Of a stretch of 38,035 nt of DNA, positions 25,647 to 33,567 are shown piece after piece. Position numbers and translations under genes: made by a program. The DNA comes from Comamonadaceae bacterium. Lineage in GTDB: Bacteria; Pseudomonadota; Gammaproteobacteria; Burkholderiales; Burkholderiaceae_C. The DNA lies in assembly GCA_947449895.1 (NCBI GenBank), contig CANFSO010000012.1, positions 1-38,035 of the forward strand, in the 5' to 3' direction. The notes under the pieces were generated by a model. The model was given only the letters and a program-made list of their open reading frames with translations. It was not told the DNA's origin and did no database searches. Position 1 is the first letter of the stretch, and each line of letters opens with the position of its first letter.

Positions 25647-26672
25647 CTAGCTTGCATCGACCGATATTTTTCTATCTTTGACAACTTTTGTCCATCGCGT
25701 GATGTCTTCTCTGATGTAAGAGGTGAACTGCAGTGAAGTCATAGGCATCACCGCCAGCGCTTCGGCTTCAAATTTTGCAATCACCTCAGGCTCCAGTAAG
25801 ACGCGGTTGAGTTGAGCATTCAGCAGTTTGGTGATGTCCTCAGGTAATCGCGCTGGTCCGGACAATCCGTACCACTGCAAACTGGAAAATTCTTTAAGCC
25901 CTATTTCCGCAAAAGTAGGTACGTTCGGCAACAAGGGATGACGCGATGCGGAGGTCACCGCCAAGGCTTTGAGCTTGGGTGACTTGAGGTGCTGCAACAC
26001 CGCTGTTAACCCAGGGAACAGCACGTCGGTACGGCCCGCCATGAAGTCAACCAATGCGGGGCCAATACCGCGATAAGGCACATGGGTGAGCTCAATGCCG
26101 GTGACAAGTTTGAACTGCTCCATCACCAAGTGAGAAGACGTGCCCGGACCGGCGGAGCCATAAGCTGCATCACCGGCTTTTTTCTTCAGACTGCTGATCA
26201 AGTCATCCACAGTGTTGACATGAGCCAGACCGGGCCCAGCGACAAGCACATTCGGTGAGCCACCGACCATACCGATATGGGTAAAGTCTTTCAACGGTTC
26301 GTAGGGAAGTTTTCGAACAGCCGGGTTCGTGCCGTGGGTGCTGATGTTCACGATCATGAACGTTTGCCCATCCGCGGGTGCGCGGGCCGTGGTGATGCAA
26401 GCAATGGTGCCGCCACCACCGCCGATGTTTTCAACCACCCATGGCGTGCCCATTGCACGCGATAGACGATCGGCTGTGGTCCGAGCCACCAGATCCAGGC
26501 CACCGCCAGGTTGCGCAGGAACAATCAGCTTGATGGGTTTGGTACTGGGCCAAGTAGCAGCGGCATTGACGCCTTCCGGCAAAAGCCAAACGCCAACTCC
26601 TCCGACAAGAAGCTGCCAAGCCCTTGACAGACATTTGCGTCGGGACGCATCAAGCATCGTGCAGGTGGGCAT
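25647..26672 (-). CDS. Bug/TctC-family periplasmic receptor (Bug-5)
   Basis: A 341-residue Bug receptor. The N-terminus has a twin-arginine-like SRRKCLSR before LLVGGVGVWLL, with likely cleavage near VNA, suggesting possible Tat export. Mature signatures are LIVPAQPGGGLDLVART, VVENIGGGGGTIA, RAPADGQTFM (YT replaced by QT) and THVPYRGIGPALVDFM. It follows the VOC gene by 15 bases, so they form an operon divergent from the HutC-type regulator. An ATG at 26657 is an alternative start. The ligand is unknown. Confidence 0.88.
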   Translation of the reverse strand: MPTCTMLDASRRKCLSRAWQLLVGGVGVWLLPEGVNAAATWPSTKPIKLIVPAQPGGGLDLVARTTADRLSRAMGTPWVVENIGGGGGTIACITTARAPADGQTFMIVNISTHGTNPAVRKLPYEPLKDFTHIGMVGGSPNVLVAGPGLAHVNTVDDLISSLKKKAGDAAYGSAGPGTSSHLVMEQFKLVTGIELTHVPYRGIGPALVDFMAGRTDVLFPGLTAVLQHLKSPKLKALAVTSASRHPLLPNVPTFAEIGLKEFSSLQWYGLSGPARLPEDITKLLNAQLNRVLLEPEVIAKFEAEALAVMPMTSLQFTSYIREDITRWTKVVKDRKISVDAS

Positions 26673-26687
26673 GGCAGCGACTCGGAA

Positions 26688-27119
26688 TCAGGCCAACACT
26701 TCGCCATGAACACCTGCGGCCAAGGTTTTAGCTTCCCAGCGCTCCATCGGAACGACTTCAGCAACCGGACCACCAGGCGGACGGAACTTGACTGGCAAAT
26801 GGCCAGGGGCAGTCAAAATTTCACCACCGCTGGCTTTGATTTGCTCAATAAAGGCCGGCAAGTCTGGCACTTCCATGCCAATATGATGAATGCACGGAGC
26901 GGGTCCTGCGAAATCTGCCTCATCTGCATCGGCAGACTCATAGTGAATCAGTGTCAGATCCATGTACCCATCTGTCAGATGCCGTGAAATATGGTCGCCG
27001 ACTTTTCCTTTACGGCGAACGGTGTTGACATGCTTGTAGCCGAAAACAGTTTCGTAAAAATGACTGGTTTTTTCAACGTCGTTGACGCGAAGCGCAATGT
27101 GCTTGATGAAGTTAGCCAT
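26688..27119 (-). CDS. VOC-superfamily (glyoxalase/epimerase-like) protein
   Basis: A 143-residue vicinal-oxygen-chelate protein with two beta-alpha-beta-beta-beta repeats. Candidate metal ligands are His7 (FIKHIALRV), His58 region (DLTLIHYE), His79 (IHHIGMEV) and Glu121 (VAEVVPME), a complete VOC set. Length matches methylmalonyl-CoA epimerase, lactoylglutathione lyase and small dioxygenase-like members, which cannot be separated from sequence alone. It is the first gene of the VOC-Bug-5 operon, with a TATAAT on its strand at 27158-27163. Confidence 0.83.
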   Translation of the reverse strand: MANFIKHIALRVNDVEKTSHFYETVFGYKHVNTVRRKGKVGDHISRHLTDGYMDLTLIHYESADADEADFAGPAPCIHHIGMEVPDLPAFIEQIKASGGEILTAPGHLPVKFRPPGGPVAEVVPMERWEAKTLAAGVHGEVLA

Positions 27120-27165
27120 AGAAATCCTATTGGTTATAAAAACAGAGCCGCCTCTGAATTATATG

Positions 27166-27181
27166 AATCATACATATGATT
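27166..27181. promoter_or_regulatory. 16-bp palindrome between VOC and HutC-type genes
   Basis: AATCATA-CA-TATGATT, perfect 7-bp arms, in the 124-base divergent gap. On the minus strand it lies just upstream of the TATAAT (27158-27163) of the VOC operon, between that box and a TTTCAA -35-like element. It is a good candidate operator for the GntR regulator next to it. Confidence 0.55.
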
Positions 27182-27243
27182 GAAATCGCGTCAAGTATGA
27201 AAGTTAATTTTTAGTCTTTAAAATGGTTCTATGCACATACACC

Positions 27244-27981
27244 ATGACAAGCTTTAAACCGCAAGAACAGCCACTTTACGATGTTGTCCGCAGCAGCATC
27301 CTGCAGAAATTGCAAACAGGTGAATGGGCGGCTGGCAGTCGAATCCCTACAGAGAAAGAACTCGGCTCACTTTTTTCGGTGAGCGTTGGGACAGTGAGAA
27401 AAGCCGTGGAGGAATTGGTCTCCGAAAGGGTGCTGCTTCGCCGTGCGGGAATTGGGACAACCGTCGCCATTCATACCGATGCGCATGTTTTTGACGCGTA
27501 CTTTAACTTTGTGAATGCAGCAGGGCTTCGTGTCACACCCACCTCACGCTTGCTCAGCTTTAAAGAAATAGGGGCTGACGATGCTTTAGCCAAGAAGCTC
27601 AATCTGACCAAGGGTAAAACGCTGATCAGATTTGACAACTTGCGTTTGTGTGACGGCGAACCCGCCATGCTAGATCGAATTTGGGTATCCCGCGACCGGT
27701 TCCCGGGTTTGGATAAAGACAGTTTCCTGAGCCGACCTGGCTCCATCTATGGGCTGTATCAGGCTGGCTTCAACACCACGGTGGTGCGCATCCGCGAGCA
27801 GGTCGGGGCATCATTGCCCCCCACTTTTGTAGTCAATGGCTTGAAAATTTCGTCGAGCCTGCCCGTGCTCAAAATTGAACGCACGGCATTCACCTTCGGG
27901 GATAAAGTGGTGGAGTATCGGGAACGCTATGTCATCAGCTCGCTTTGCCAATATCAAAACGAAACCGGATTAAAAGCCTAG
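27244..27981 (+). CDS. GntR-family regulator, HutC subfamily
   Basis: A regulator of about 245 residues with an N-terminal GntR winged helix (LYDVVRSSILQKLQTGEWAAGSRIPTEKELGSLFSVSVGTVRKAVEELVSERVLLRRAGIGT) and a C-terminal UTRA/chorismate-lyase-like effector domain (SLLF-type stretch, then LIRFDNLRLCDGEPAMLDRIWVSRDRFPG). UTRA domains bind small ligands. The ATG at 27244 is preferred over 27223, but neither has a strong Shine-Dalgarno. It is divergent from VOC-Bug-5 and the likely regulator of that pair. Confidence 0.88.
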   Translation: MTSFKPQEQPLYDVVRSSILQKLQTGEWAAGSRIPTEKELGSLFSVSVGTVRKAVEELVSERVLLRRAGIGTTVAIHTDAHVFDAYFNFVNAAGLRVTPTSRLLSFKEIGADDALAKKLNLTKGKTLIRFDNLRLCDGEPAMLDRIWVSRDRFPGLDKDSFLSRPGSIYGLYQAGFNTTVVRIREQVGASLPPTFVVNGLKISSSLPVLKIERTAFTFGDKVVEYRERYVISSLCQYQNETGLKA

Positions 27982-27992
27982 TGTTGAGCCAA

Positions 27993-28727
27993 CTACGAAC
28001 GCATGTTGCGCATGCGTTCGCTGGCGCGCTCTATGAGCCGCTCTACGGCACTTACCGCTGCGTCTGGATCGTGATTTTCGATGGCCATGAGAAGCGCTTG
28101 GTGCAAGTTCAATGCATGTTCGCGATCGACATCCCGACCGGGTGTACTGGAAGCCTTAAAGCTCACCTTCAACACTTCGGAAATGGGAATTTGTAGCTGA
28201 CGAATGAACCGATTTTTGCAAGAACTCAGCACAGCACTATGAAAACGCAAATCAGCCTCTAAGTATTCTGCATGGGTTTCAGCATCAACCATAGCGACGT
28301 ATGCCTGCCTGATTTTCTCTATCTGCTCAGGGCTGGCCTGTGTGGCGGCAATGCCTGCAGCAACGGGCTCGATCATGTTGCGCAGTTCGACAAGATCCTT
28401 AGTGAATTCATCGTCGAAGGCGAATTGAACGTGCCATTGCAAAACATTGGGGTCGAATAGATTCCAGGACTCACGCGGCAAAACGTGGGTGCCCGTCTTT
28501 GGCAAGATCACCACCATCCCCATGGCGGCGAGAACCTTCATGGCTTCGCGTAGCGCGAGCCGTCCGACACCTAAACTTTCAGCCAGGATCGACTCAGTGG
28601 GTATCTGACTGCCAATCGGCATCCCACCTGTCACGATCTCGCGGCCGAGAGTTTCAACGATCTGGTGATGAATACTTTTCGGCCGTTTTTTGATCGGCCG
28701 TGAACTGACAGTGCGTTGATTTATCAT
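27993..28727 (-). CDS. GntR-family regulator, FadR/FCD subfamily (DgoR-like)
   Basis: A regulator of about 244 residues. The winged HTH is SIHHQIVETLGREIVTGGMPIGSQIPTESILAESLGVGRLALREAMKVLAAMGMVVILPKTGTHV; then WNLFDPNVLQWH, typical of DgoR-type sugar-acid regulators, and an all-helical FCD domain with metal-site residues (ADLRFHSAVL, then NLHQALLMAIENHD). The ATG at 28727 is preferred because the upstream ATGs (28742, 28745) lie in a palindrome. It is divergent from the Bug-dehydratase-aldolase operon and probably represses it, with a sugar acid as inducer. Confidence 0.87.
   Translation of the reverse strand: MINQRTVSSRPIKKRPKSIHHQIVETLGREIVTGGMPIGSQIPTESILAESLGVGRLALREAMKVLAAMGMVVILPKTGTHVLPRESWNLFDPNVLQWHVQFAFDDEFTKDLVELRNMIEPVAAGIAATQASPEQIEKIRQAYVAMVDAETHAEYLEADLRFHSAVLSSCKNRFIRQLQIPISEVLKVSFKASSTPGRDVDREHALNLHQALLMAIENHDPDAAVSAVERLIERASERMRNMRS
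27996..28020. other. Strong hairpin at the convergent hutC/fadR ends
   Basis: CGAACGCATG-TTGCG-CATGCGTTCG, a perfect 10-bp stem, 15 bases after the HutC-type stop and inside the last codons of the FadR-type gene. No T-run follows on either strand, so it is not a standard terminator; it may protect 3' ends or pause transcription. Confidence 0.5.
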
Positions 28728-28740
28728 TATTTTTTCAATC

Positions 28741-28750
28741 ATCATATGAT
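28741..28750. promoter_or_regulatory. Palindrome ATCATATGAT, candidate FadR-type operator
   Basis: A perfect 10-bp palindrome between the divergent regulator and Bug-6 genes, placed between a TTTCAA-like -35 and a TAGAAT -10 (28756-28761) reading toward Bug-6. A related element occurs in the VOC/HutC gap. Confidence 0.5.
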
Positions 28751-28796
28751 AAGCTTAGAATTAAAATCAGCATCAAAAATACACAAGGAGATCATC

Positions 28797-29765
28797 ATGT
28801 CAATTCGAAAAATTCTTGTGGCAGTTCTCACTGCCTTGGTTGCGATAGGAAGTGTCGCAGCACAGACGACGCCCTACCCGTCTCGACCCATCAAGCTTAT
28901 CGTGCCAGTGCCGCCTGGTGGCAGCGGTGATCTGGTCGGCCGCTTGATGGCGAACGCCACAACCAGCGAACTGGGTCAGCCGATCGTCATCGAAAACCGT
29001 GCCGGTGCCGCAGGTAGCATCGGTACTGCTATTGGCGCTAAAGCACCAGCAGATGGGTACACGCTGATTCAATGCAGCATCGGAAATTGCGCTATCAACC
29101 CAAGCCTTTATGAAAAAGTCGGCTACGACTTGTTCAAAGACCTGACGCCCGTGATTCTTTTGGGCAAGTCGATCAACGTGCTGACAGTCGGCAACGACTC
29201 GGGCATACATTCGGTCAAGGAACTGGTTGAGCAAGCTAAGAGCAAGCGCCTTGCTTATGCCTCTTCCGGTGTTGGTGCGTCTAATCACCTGTCCGGTGAG
29301 CTCCTGAAGAAGATGGCGGCCATTGAGCTGACGCACGTTCCCTATAGAGGATCTGGCCCGGCCATCACCGATCTGCTGGGTGGACAAGTGCCGATCTTCT
29401 TTGACAACGAGCCATCCATATTGCCGTTCATTAAAACCGGCAAGGTGCGGGCACTGGCGGTGACTGGGAAAACAAGATCACTGAATTTGCCAGATGTTCC
29501 AACGATGGAGGAACTTGGTTTCCCTGGATTTGTGATTGAGCCTTGGTACGGTTTTATTGCGCCGGCCAACACACCCAAACCCGTGATCAACCAGCTTAAC
29601 CAAGCCTTCGAACGCGCACTCAAAACCGCCACCGTTCGCCAAACCATGCTGGGCATGGGAATCACGCCGAGCGGAGGTTCAGCAGAGTTGATGGGCCAGT
29701 TCATGCGCTCCGAATATGAGCGCTGGGGTGAGCTGATCCGGACGCAAGGCATTAAAGGAGACTAA
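28797..29765 (+). CDS. Bug/TctC-family periplasmic receptor (Bug-6), sugar-acid operon
   Basis: A 322-residue Bug receptor. The track ORF starts 81 bases too early; the ATG at 28797 follows AAGGAG and starts a clean Sec signal (MSIRKILVAVLTALVAIGSVAA before QTTPYP). Signatures are LIVPVPPGGSGDLVGRL (canonical loop), VIENRAGAAGSIGTA, KAPADGYTLI and THVPYRGSGPAITDLL. Two close cysteines (QCSIGNCAIN) are distinctive. It is first in the operon with the dehydratase (3-base gap) and aldolase, so a sugar acid or other hydroxy acid is the likely ligand. Confidence 0.92.
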   Translation: MSIRKILVAVLTALVAIGSVAAQTTPYPSRPIKLIVPVPPGGSGDLVGRLMANATTSELGQPIVIENRAGAAGSIGTAIGAKAPADGYTLIQCSIGNCAINPSLYEKVGYDLFKDLTPVILLGKSINVLTVGNDSGIHSVKELVEQAKSKRLAYASSGVGASNHLSGELLKKMAAIELTHVPYRGSGPAITDLLGGQVPIFFDNEPSILPFIKTGKVRALAVTGKTRSLNLPDVPTMEELGFPGFVIEPWYGFIAPANTPKPVINQLNQAFERALKTATVRQTMLGMGITPSGGSAELMGQFMRSEYERWGELIRTQGIKGD

Positions 29766-29768
29766 GAG

Positions 29769-30968
29769 ATGCGAATCACGGCCATTGAAACCATACGCAT
29801 TGGTGAGTTCCCCAACCTGATTTGGGTAGAAATTCATACCGACGAAGGCCTCATCGGCCTAGGTGAAACCTTCCGCGGCGCAGAAGCCGTCGAAAGCCAA
29901 ATCCATTCCATGTGTGCACCCTTGTTGCTCGGTAAAAATCCGCTGGAGATCGAGCGCATTAGCAAGGTTTTGCTACGCGGGTATCTCGGTTTCAACGGAT
30001 CGGGGGTGGAGACAAGGGCCGCTTCTGCTATTGATATCGCGCTGTGGGATTTATTCGGAAAGGTGGCTGGCCAACCGGTCTATCAAATGTTAGGTGGCCT
30101 TTGTCACGACCGCATGCGCAGCTACAACACATGTGCGGGCTACAACTACAACAACCACAGCGTGCAGCGACGAATGGTCTCGAAAACCGGCAGTGCATCA
30201 ATGGGGCCGTACGATGATCAGGTGGCCTTCACTGAGAACGCTGGGGAGCTGGCGCTGAGCCTGCTTGACGAAGGTTTTACGGCGATGAAAATCTGGCCCT
30301 TCGACGGTTTGGCAGCGGCGACCGATGGACAGTTCGTGTCGGCAGCACAAATGCGCCAAGGGCTAGAGCCCTTCGAAAAAATCCGGCGCGCGGTGGGCGA
30401 CAAAATTGAAGTGATGTGTGAGTTCCACTCGATGTGGAATCTCACCTCGGCCATCGCCATCGCCAAAGAACTCCGCGAGTACCGACCCTACTGGGCCGAA
30501 GACCCGATCAAGATGGACAGCGTCCAAGCACTGGCGGACTATCGACGCCACGCCGGCATTCCGGTGTGCGGCAGCGAAACACTGGCAACGCGCGGTGCGT
30601 TTCGGGATCTGCTTGCCGCCGATGCACTGGACTTCGTCATGCTTGACTTGTCCTGGTGCGGCGGCATCAGCGAGGGTAAAAAAATCGCCACCATGGCGGA
30701 GGCTTATCAAAAGCCGGTGGCCCCCCACGATTGCACGGGGCCAGTCGTCCTAATGGCGTCCTTGCACTTGGCACTCAGCTCTCCGAACGCGATATTCCAA
30801 GAGGTTGTCCGCGCCTTTCTGACCACTTTTTACCGAGAGCTGGTGACCGTGCTTCCGGTGTTGGAAATGGGCTATCTGAGCCCCCCCACAGGCCCAGGCC
30901 TTGGTACCGAACTCGCGCCTGGCCTCAAGCTTCGCGCAGACAGCATCATTCGCGTTAGCACCCTCTAG
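29769..30968 (+). CDS. Enolase-superfamily sugar-acid dehydratase (mandelate racemase/galactonate dehydratase-like)
   Basis: A 399-residue enolase-superfamily enzyme. The N-terminal capping domain is about 1-115; the barrel carries Mg ligands Glu218 (MCEFHSMW), Glu244 (YWAEDPIK) and Glu270 (VCGSETL), His220 on the same strand as Glu218, His320 (VAPHDCTG) as general base and Glu345 (AIFQEVVR). The E-x-H pair in place of D-x-H resembles galactonate/mannonate dehydratase-type members. Predicted reaction: dehydration of an aldonate-like acid to a 2-keto-3-deoxy acid, which the next gene would cleave. GGAG precedes the ATG. Confidence 0.87.
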   Translation: MRITAIETIRIGEFPNLIWVEIHTDEGLIGLGETFRGAEAVESQIHSMCAPLLLGKNPLEIERISKVLLRGYLGFNGSGVETRAASAIDIALWDLFGKVAGQPVYQMLGGLCHDRMRSYNTCAGYNYNNHSVQRRMVSKTGSASMGPYDDQVAFTENAGELALSLLDEGFTAMKIWPFDGLAAATDGQFVSAAQMRQGLEPFEKIRRAVGDKIEVMCEFHSMWNLTSAIAIAKELREYRPYWAEDPIKMDSVQALADYRRHAGIPVCGSETLATRGAFRDLLAADALDFVMLDLSWCGGISEGKKIATMAEAYQKPVAPHDCTGPVVLMASLHLALSSPNAIFQEVVRAFLTTFYRELVTVLPVLEMGYLSPPTGPGLGTELAPGLKLRADSIIRVSTL

Positions 30969-30977
30969 AAACTGACC

Positions 30978-31886
30978 ATGACACTCTCAAAACAGACTCT
31001 GCGTGAAGCGCTAAACGGCATCTCCGGCATCCTCATCACACCGTTCAACGACGATGATGAAGTCGATCCACCGCGGCTCCAAACCGTCATTGACCGAGCG
31101 GTAGAGGCTGGTGTCCACGTGCTGGTGGCCAATGGCAACACCAGTGAGTTTTATGCGCTCGATGCCAGTGAAGCAGAGCGGATGGTGTTCGCTACTGCCG
31201 AACAGGTGGCCGGGCGCGTTCCCTTGCTGGGTGGTGTAGGTAAGAACATCAAAGACGCTTGCAAACTGGCGCGGGCGTCACGGGCCGCTGGCGTCACTGC
31301 ATTGATGGTGCACCAACCGCCGGATCCGTTTGTGGCTCCACGGGGCGTGATTGATTACGTTCAACGCATCGCGGAGGCTGGCGACGGCTTACCACTGGTG
31401 CTTTACCTGCGCGATGACGGCATCGGTTTGGACACCATTGAGATGCTGGCGCGATTGCCTGGCGTGGTTGGCCTGAAGTGGGCCTGCCCTACCCCGCTGC
31501 GCTTGGGAACAATGATCACGCGCACGCGTGACCTAGATTTGGCATGGGTGGGTGGCCTCGCAGAAAGCTGGGCACCCGCCTTTTACGCGGTCGGCTCACG
31601 CGGTTTTACCTCAGGTCTGATCAACGTCCTGCCAGCACGCTCAGTGGCCATCCATACGGCACTTCAGAACGGTGACTATGAGAAAGCCATGCAACTGATC
31701 AACGCCACAGCTGAATTCGAAGAACTTAGAACGGAAGAACGAAACGGCACGAATGTCACCGTCGTGAAGTCGGCATTGCAATTGATTGGCAACGATTGCG
31801 GCCGAGTCAGGCCCCCCGGCGCATGGCCTCTGACGAGCACCGCACGCGACAAACTGATCCGCCTCTTTCAAGAATCCACAAGTTGA
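30978..31886 (+). CDS. DHDPS/NAL-family aldolase or dehydratase
   Basis: A 302-residue class I (Schiff-base) aldolase-superfamily enzyme. The Lys is in VVGLKWACP (Lys167) and the Tyr in LVLYLRDD (Tyr143); GNTSEFYAL (53-61) takes the place of the TGE(S/T) substrate loop. It resembles 2-keto-3-deoxygluconate aldolases and 5-dehydro-4-deoxyglucarate dehydratases (KdgD). Following a sugar-acid dehydratase by 9 bases, it should split or further dehydrate the 2-keto-3-deoxy product. Its 3' end overlaps that of the convergent TPP enzyme by 19 bases. Confidence 0.87.
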   Translation: MTLSKQTLREALNGISGILITPFNDDDEVDPPRLQTVIDRAVEAGVHVLVANGNTSEFYALDASEAERMVFATAEQVAGRVPLLGGVGKNIKDACKLARASRAAGVTALMVHQPPDPFVAPRGVIDYVQRIAEAGDGLPLVLYLRDDGIGLDTIEMLARLPGVVGLKWACPTPLRLGTMITRTRDLDLAWVGGLAESWAPAFYAVGSRGFTSGLINVLPARSVAIHTALQNGDYEKAMQLINATAEFEELRTEERNGTNVTVVKSALQLIGNDCGRVRPPGAWPLTSTARDKLIRLFQESTS

Positions 31887-33565
31887 TTCAAAGCACGTTG
31901 GCGCAGTGCCGACAGCGTGGTGCGCGGTGTGATCCCTTCCGGGTCGGTGCGTAGCTCGATGAGAGCGCCTGTGCCGGATTGGACTGCGCGTTCAAAAGCG
32001 GCGGGGAAGTCGGCCGTTCTCTCGACCAACTGGCCATGCAGTCCATAAGCTTTGGCGAGGGCTGGAAAATCAGGATTCTCCAGACTGGTGCCGTAAACCT
32101 TTCCGGGAAAGTTCATCTCTTGGTGCATGCGAATGCTGCCGTACATGCGGTTGTTGATGACGATGAAAATGATCGGCAACTGGTACTGCGTGACGGTCGC
32201 CAGCTCTTGCGCACTCATCTGAAAACAGCCATCGCCGGCAAAACAAATCACCATCCGATCAGGGTGCAGCAGCTTGGCAGCGATGGCGGCCGGTACGCCA
32301 TAGCCCATGGTGCCACTGATAGGCGCAAGCTCCGTGTGCAGGGCGCGGTATTGGTGAAAGCGGTGCACCCACGAGGTGTAGTTGCCCGCGCCATTGGTGA
32401 CGATCGTGTCGGGCGGTAAGCGGGTTTGCAGCCAGGTCACCACCTCAGCCAGATTGATCGGCCCCGGCATCGCAGTAGGTGTCAGTGTCTCCAAGTAATC
32501 GGCTTGCGCCGATTCGGTCCAAGCCTGCCATGAAGTAACCGCCGGCGATGTCAGTTGGCTCAAGGCTTGCGCCAACTCCGGCACACCGGAATGTATCGGC
32601 AGCGCGGCCTGATAAACACGGCCGAGTTCGTTCGCGTCGGCATGCACGTGCACCAGCGTCTGACACGGCCGGGGTGCCTGCAACAACTGGTATTCAGACG
32701 TGGTGGTTTCACCCAACCGAGTGCCGATAGCCAGCACCAGATCAGCGTCCGTGACCCGCTGTGCGAGTTTGGCGCTCAAACCGATCCCCAGACTCCCTGC
32801 GTATTGAGGGTGTCGGTTGTCCCATAAATCTTGTCGCCTGAAACTGGTGCAGACCGGCAGGTTGAAGCGTTCGACAAAGGCGCGCACTTGGTCACTGGCC
32901 AGCATGTTCCAACCACTGCCACCCAAAATGACCAAGGGGCTTTTCGCCGCATCCAATATCACCTGAAGCGACGCCAATTCTGAACCGCTCACCGCGGCAG
33001 GTTGCAGTGGCAGCGGGTCTAACGCAGGGCATGCGCTTAACGCATACAAAACATCTTCAGGAACCGCAATCACCACAGGCCCCGGACGACCCGACATCGC
33101 CACCTGAAAAGCCAGCCGCATGACCTCAGGCAGATGCTCGATCTGGTTGACTTGAGTCGCCCACTTAGCGATAGGTGCGAACATGCGAGCGATGTCGATT
33201 TCTTGCCAAGCGTCGCGCCCCATGAAGGCGGAGTTGACCTGCCCGACCAGCAAGATCATGGGCGTTGAGTCTTGCGAAGCCGTGTGCACGCCAATGCTGG
33301 CTTGCGTCGCCCCCGGTCCTCGCGTGACCAAGCAGATGCCGGGCTTGCCGGTCAACTTGCCATAGGCTTCGGCCATATGGGCGGCGGCGGCCTCATGGCG
33401 GCAGACAATCAATCGAATCGAATCACGCACATCATGCAAGGCATCGAGGGCCGGTAAAAAGCTCTCGCCGGGCACAGAAAAAGCCATGTCCACACCGTGG
33501 CTCACCAGGGCTTCAATCAAGATTTGACCGCCGTTTCGCGGCCGCTGGGTCACTTGCAGGGTCAT
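31868..33565 (-). CDS. TPP-dependent lyase, acetolactate synthase/benzoylformate decarboxylase-like
   Basis: A 565-residue thiamine-diphosphate enzyme with the usual Pyr, central and PP domains. The catalytic Glu is in CRHEAAAAHMAEAYGK (Glu58); the TPP-binding GDG...NN motif is GDGCFQMSAQELA to VINN (444-473). GPGATQASIGVHTASQDSTPMILLVGQ is typical of the acetolactate synthase group. ATG at 33565 (MTLQVTQRP) is used, 2 bases after the Bug-7 stop. The product may be acetolactate synthase-like, a 2-oxoacid decarboxylase or a glyoxylate carboligase; no regulatory subunit gene is nearby, so branched-chain amino acid synthesis is unlikely. Confidence 0.85.
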   Translation of the reverse strand: MTLQVTQRPRNGGQILIEALVSHGVDMAFSVPGESFLPALDALHDVRDSIRLIVCRHEAAAAHMAEAYGKLTGKPGICLVTRGPGATQASIGVHTASQDSTPMILLVGQVNSAFMGRDAWQEIDIARMFAPIAKWATQVNQIEHLPEVMRLAFQVAMSGRPGPVVIAVPEDVLYALSACPALDPLPLQPAAVSGSELASLQVILDAAKSPLVILGGSGWNMLASDQVRAFVERFNLPVCTSFRRQDLWDNRHPQYAGSLGIGLSAKLAQRVTDADLVLAIGTRLGETTTSEYQLLQAPRPCQTLVHVHADANELGRVYQAALPIHSGVPELAQALSQLTSPAVTSWQAWTESAQADYLETLTPTAMPGPINLAEVVTWLQTRLPPDTIVTNGAGNYTSWVHRFHQYRALHTELAPISGTMGYGVPAAIAAKLLHPDRMVICFAGDGCFQMSAQELATVTQYQLPIIFIVINNRMYGSIRMHQEMNFPGKVYGTSLENPDFPALAKAYGLHGQLVERTADFPAAFERAVQSGTGALIELRTDPEGITPRTTLSALRQRALNQLVDS

Positions 33566-33567
33566 GT

